From: Mariniflexile maritimum | GTDB lineage: Bacteria > Bacteroidota > Bacteroidia > Flavobacteriales > Flavobacteriaceae | Direction: 5' to 3' | Assembly (NCBI RefSeq): GCF_009746565.1 | Contig: NZ_WRPN01000013.1 | Coordinates: 34,952-98,951 of the forward strand | DNA length: 64,000 bases | In this document: positions 61,470 to 64,000 of the stretch, one piece after another | How positions within the stretch are numbered: position 1 is the first letter of the stretch | How the letters are laid out: each line of letters opens with the position of its first letter | Program-made: the position numbers and the translations under genes | Notes under the pieces: model-generated | Seen by the model: the letters and a program-made list of their open reading frames with translations, nothing else | Told to the model about the DNA's origin: nothing | Database searches by the model: none

Positions 61470-62405
61470 TTAGAAGAATCTTGGTGATAATATCCTGCCA
61501 ACATTTTGCAATTCAAATCGCAACATAATTTCGTGAGACCCGCTGTTGTAATTATTTAGATTTGTTGTTGTAGCATCGTAGGAGTAGCCAATAAATAAAC
61601 CGTCGGTTACCTGAAAGCCTGCTAGACCACTAAAAGAATCGTCCCAACGCCATGCTAGGCCTAGTGTTAATTTTTCATTGAATAAAAAGTTAGCTGATAC
61701 GTCGGCAATGATTGGTGCTCCGGAAACTCCTTTAACCAAAGCCGCTGGCTTGAATTTTGTGGTTTCACTCAAATCAAAAACATAACCGCCTATAACATAA
61801 TAATGGAGTTTTTCTGAAGCTAACGATTCTTGGAAATCGTCATAATGCTTGGTCGTTAAGAAGTTAGGCACAGAAAACCCAACATACCACTTAGCACTGT
61901 GCAAATATACCCCTGTACCTATTGTTGGTGAAAACAAACTTATATTTTCACCAAAAATATTGTCTGGGTTCCTAAACCGTCCTTTGCTCCAATCGGTACT
62001 TAGTAATTGCATCCCTCCTTTTATACCAAAGGATAGTTTTGTGAATTCATCATTGCTATCATCCAAATAAATGGAATACGAAAAATTGGCATCAATGTAC
62101 GTTTCATTTGCGGGACCTAAAGCATCATTAACCACCGATAAGCCTAAACCTAGATTATCGTTTCTTAGTGGGGCATGTACACCTAGTGTTTGTGTTTTTG
62201 GTGCGCCATCAATACCCACCCACTGGGTTCTGTACAAACCTGTAATACTTAAAACCTGTCTTTGTCCGGCATAGGCTGGATTTACGCTCATGGTATTGTA
62301 CATATATTGCGTGTACTGTGGGTCTTGTTGCGCGCTTAATTTTATACTTAATAGTGTAACAAACACTAAAATTATATTTCTTATTAATAATGATTTGTGT
62401 ATCAT
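61470..62405 (-). CDS. PorP/SprF-family type IX secretion membrane protein
   Basis: A 311-aa outer-membrane barrel (signal ending LSIKLSAQ). The family signature QDPQYTQYMYNTMSVNPAYAG is at the mature N-terminus, with GLYRTQWVGIDGAPKTQTL following. The strands end FELQNVGRILSPRFF. SprF-type proteins are needed to secrete or anchor a specific large adhesin, here presumably the one encoded just upstream. It lies between the adhesin gene and the OmpA gene. Confidence 0.93.
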   Translation of the reverse strand: MIHKSLLIRNIILVFVTLLSIKLSAQQDPQYTQYMYNTMSVNPAYAGQRQVLSITGLYRTQWVGIDGAPKTQTLGVHAPLRNDNLGLGLSVVNDALGPANETYIDANFSYSIYLDDSNDEFTKLSFGIKGGMQLLSTDWSKGRFRNPDNIFGENISLFSPTIGTGVYLHSAKWYVGFSVPNFLTTKHYDDFQESLASEKLHYYVIGGYVFDLSETTKFKPAALVKGVSGAPIIADVSANFLFNEKLTLGLAWRWDDSFSGLAGFQVTDGLFIGYSYDATTTNLNNYNSGSHEIMLRFELQNVGRILSPRFF

Positions 62406-62433
62406 TTCAATTGCTTTTTTTAGTCGTTCTTTA

Positions 62434-64000
62434 TTATCTATTTATGTATAACCAGCCAACTTTAGGTTTTGATCCATCACCTAAATCGAGTATATAATAA
62501 TAGGTGCCCACCGGAAGTTTTTCAGAAACATTCATTGTTGCCCTTCCGTTTGAGGTGCCATTAAACTCATTATTATAGCCACGTTTTTGGTACACGATAT
62601 TTCCCCAACGGTTATAAATTTCAAGTTTATTATTAGGGTAGTTTTCTATACAGCCAATAACAAAGGTGTCGTTAGTGCCATCGTCATTTGGTGAAAACTC
62701 ATTGAAAACAATCAAGCAACCTAATTGAGTTACCGTTGGATCGTCTGTTGAATTTCCATCTAAATCATCTCCATCATCGCTCATATCATTGATAGAGCTA
62801 CCGTTTGGCGCAATTCCTGAAGCTACTACACTATTGCTTACGCCACCAGCATTGATGGCTTGTTGCGTGATAGTAAACGAAGCTATATAAGTTGCCGTTT
62901 CTCCTACCAACAAGGTACCTGCTGTACTACCTAGGTTTGCGCTTTGGAAAGTTACAGGCGTCGTTAAATTAATTACATTTCCTTGAGCGTCGGTAAAACT
63001 ATCTACCAAGCTTATGTTGGTAAGCCGCACATTTCCAGTATTCTCCACGGTTATGGTATAGTTGATGGAATCTCCTAAATTAGTACCAAAATAATCTGCT
63101 GTTTTAACAACTTTTATTTCAGCAGTACAATCAGCTGTTGTTGTAACTGGAACAGTTATGTCTGATATATTATACGAACATGGATCTTTTGGATTGGTGC
63201 CATTTGCTATTTCGGTTGCATCAACAACACCATCGCCATCACAATCGTTTATAGCTGTAATTGTGGTAGTTATATCAACTATATTATAAGAGCATGGGTC
63301 TTTCGGATTGGTACCATTTGCAATCTCTGTTGCATTCGTCACGCCATCGCCATCGCAATCGCTGGTAGCGGTTATCGCTACCGTAATGTCTGCTACGTTA
63401 TAGAAACATGGATCTTTAGGGTTTGTTCCATTAGCTATCTCCACTGCATCAAGTACCCCATCGCCATCGCAATCATTAGTTGAGGTAATCACTAAGGTAA
63501 TGTCGGAAACATTATAGGAGCATGGATCTTCTGGATTGGTGGGGATACCACCTCCAGGAGGTGATAATTCATCGCCATTTGTAACGCCATCGCCGTCACA
63601 ATCTGTAACGGGATTGGAAATACAAACATCATTGTCCTGGATCGTGCCCGTTGCGGCTACCCCGCCCACGCTCAGGCCGTACTGCTCGTCCAGCTCGTCG
63701 ATGGCATCGTCCATACTTATTACCGTGATGGTGAAGGCCGTTACGCCCGTGGGGATGGTGATCGTGCCGTCGCCGTTGTCCACCACGCCATTGCTGAAGG
63801 TGATCGCGCCCAGGTCGGCCGCTACCGTCGTGCTGTTGGTTAAACTGAAGGGGATGGTCAAGGGGCTTGCCGGCGCACCGCTCAGTGCCACGTCGTGCAC
63901 CAGGCTCGTGCCCTCGGCCTCGGTCTCGGTGCTTACGCTCGCTACCGTGATGGTGTCATTGTCCTGGATCGTGCCCGTTGCCGCTACACCGCCCACGCTC
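62434..64000 (-). CDS. Giant repeat adhesin with gliding-motility C-terminal domain (partial)
   Basis: The frame is open to the right edge, so this is the 3' part (at least 522 codons) of a larger gene. From N to C: Calx-beta-like repeats of 109 aa (327 bp; ATGTIQDND in both copies), then four thrombospondin-3-like repeats (CDGDGV...NPKDPC, 38 aa / 114 bp each), a DUF11-like domain ([20 protein letters not shown]), and a CHU_C/gliding-motility C-terminal sorting domain ([52 protein letters not shown]). It should be secreted by T9SS. It sits just upstream of PorP/SprF and OmpA. The last 360 bp are much richer in GC than the rest. Confidence 0.9.
   Translation of the reverse strand, partial: SVGGVAATGTIQDNDTITVASVSTETEAEGTSLVHDVALSGAPASPLTIPFSLTNSTTVAADLGAITFSNGVVDNGDGTITIPTGVTAFTITVISMDDAIDELDEQYGLSVGGVAATGTIQDNDVCISNPVTDCDGDGVTNGDELSPPGGGIPTNPEDPCSYNVSDITLVITSTNDCDGDGVLDAVEIANGTNPKDPCFYNVADITVAITATSDCDGDGVTNATEIANGTNPKDPCSYNIVDITTTITAINDCDGDGVVDATEIANGTNPKDPCSYNISDITVPVTTTADCTAEIKVVKTADYFGTNLGDSINYTITVENTGNVRLTNISLVDSFTDAQGNVINLTTPVTFQSANLGSTAGTLLVGETATYIASFTITQQAINAGGVSNSVVASGIAPNGSSINDMSDDGDDLDGNSTDDPTVTQLGCLIVFNEFSPNDDGTNDTFVIGCIENYPNNKLEIYNRWGNIVYQKRGYNNEFNGTSNGRATMNVSEKLPVGTYYYILDLGDGSKPKVGWLYINR
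63171..63630 (-). repeat. Four DxDxDG thrombospondin-3-like repeats within the adhesin gene
   Basis: 114-bp units beginning with the codons for DCDGDGV and ending at NPKDPC.YN, 38 residues each; the first unit is longer because of a PPGGG insert. They probably bind calcium and stiffen the stalk. Confidence 0.85.
63631..64000 (-). repeat. GC-rich Calx-beta-like repeats of the adhesin
   Basis: The sequence ATTGTCCTGGATCGTGCCCG recurs at 63631 and 63958, giving a unit of 327 bp. By hand count, bases 63661-63960 are about 63% GC against 32-40% in two sampled 60-bp lines upstream of 63600. Confidence 0.85.

Noticed and set aside
63171..63630. Regular 114-bp repeats as a CRISPR or satellite
   Set aside because: They are in-frame coding repeats with conserved DxDxDG residues inside the adhesin gene.
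1398..64000. Many opposite-strand ORFs over 60 codons inside confirmed genes
   Set aside because: They overlap well-supported genes in another frame and carry no domain, signal peptide or promoter of their own.

Overview
The window looks like the chromosome of a member of the Flavobacteriaceae (Bacteroidota). The DNA is AT-rich, and -7 boxes of the form TAnnTTTG recur upstream of genes. There are PorV-like, PorP/SprF, T9SS-sorted and gliding-motility C-terminal proteins. The block rpmB-rpmG-DUF4295-ftsY-rimO and a SecA of about 1,117 residues also fit. All identifications come from reading motifs and from family knowledge; no database search was run.

Layout. (1) 1-13.7 kb, + strand: a tightly packed surface-polysaccharide operon. 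It holds the end of a CMP-nonulosonate synthetase fused to a KdsC-like phosphatase, a short NeuB-like synthase, seven recognisable glycosyltransferases plus one GT-B-like protein, a Wzy/ligase-like membrane protein and a polyprenyl glycosylphosphotransferase. Most joints are 4-bp ATGA overlaps. (2) 13.9-24.8 kb: mostly housekeeping genes (DUF4105, PorV-like, pssA, DUF808, two methyltransferases, a PduO-type adenosyltransferase, DUF2795, secA, a small lipoprotein). (3) 24.8-28.95 kb: a small AT-rich accessory island, the most interesting part of the window. It has a dndC (DNA phosphorothioation) gene broken by a TAG codon and by a frameshift at a 12-A tract. Its ancestral stop overlaps the start of an intact sulfur-binding-domain/HNH restriction endonuclease gene. 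Next come an interspersed repeat and a 5'-truncated DndE-HerA-type ATPase. No dndB or dndD is present. (4) 28.95-43.9 kb: core genes, mostly on the - strand (rimO, ftsY, L33, L28, cinA, Hpt, FAH, exonuclease, E2, GT2, recR, fabH), with a serine hydrolase and a sodium:solute symporter on the + strand. (5) 44.1-55.8 kb: htpG, GT2, lipoproteins, FKBP, a LamG/T9SS protein, an APC permease, a DEAD-box helicase, a VanX-like peptidase, DoxX, a DUF4369 lipoprotein and tRNA-Thr(TGT). (6) 55.8-59.4 kb: two possible small ORFs, manA, a second HNH gene, queD and idi. (7) 59.5-64 kb, - strand: a gliding/T9SS adhesin operon (partial repeat-rich adhesin, PorP/SprF, PD40-OmpA protein) that runs off the right edge. 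The last ~360 bp are about 63% GC against 32-40% in two sampled 60-bp lines just inside.

How it fits together. The left cluster would make and polymerise a repeat unit that may contain a nonulosonic acid, begun by the phosphoglycosyltransferase at its 3' end. The right-hand cluster would export and anchor a giant adhesin. The island between secA and rimO reads as the relic of a phosphorothioation system that kept a nuclease predicted to cut phosphorothioated DNA. Several intergenic regions hold repeat elements and candidate small transcripts, listed separately.
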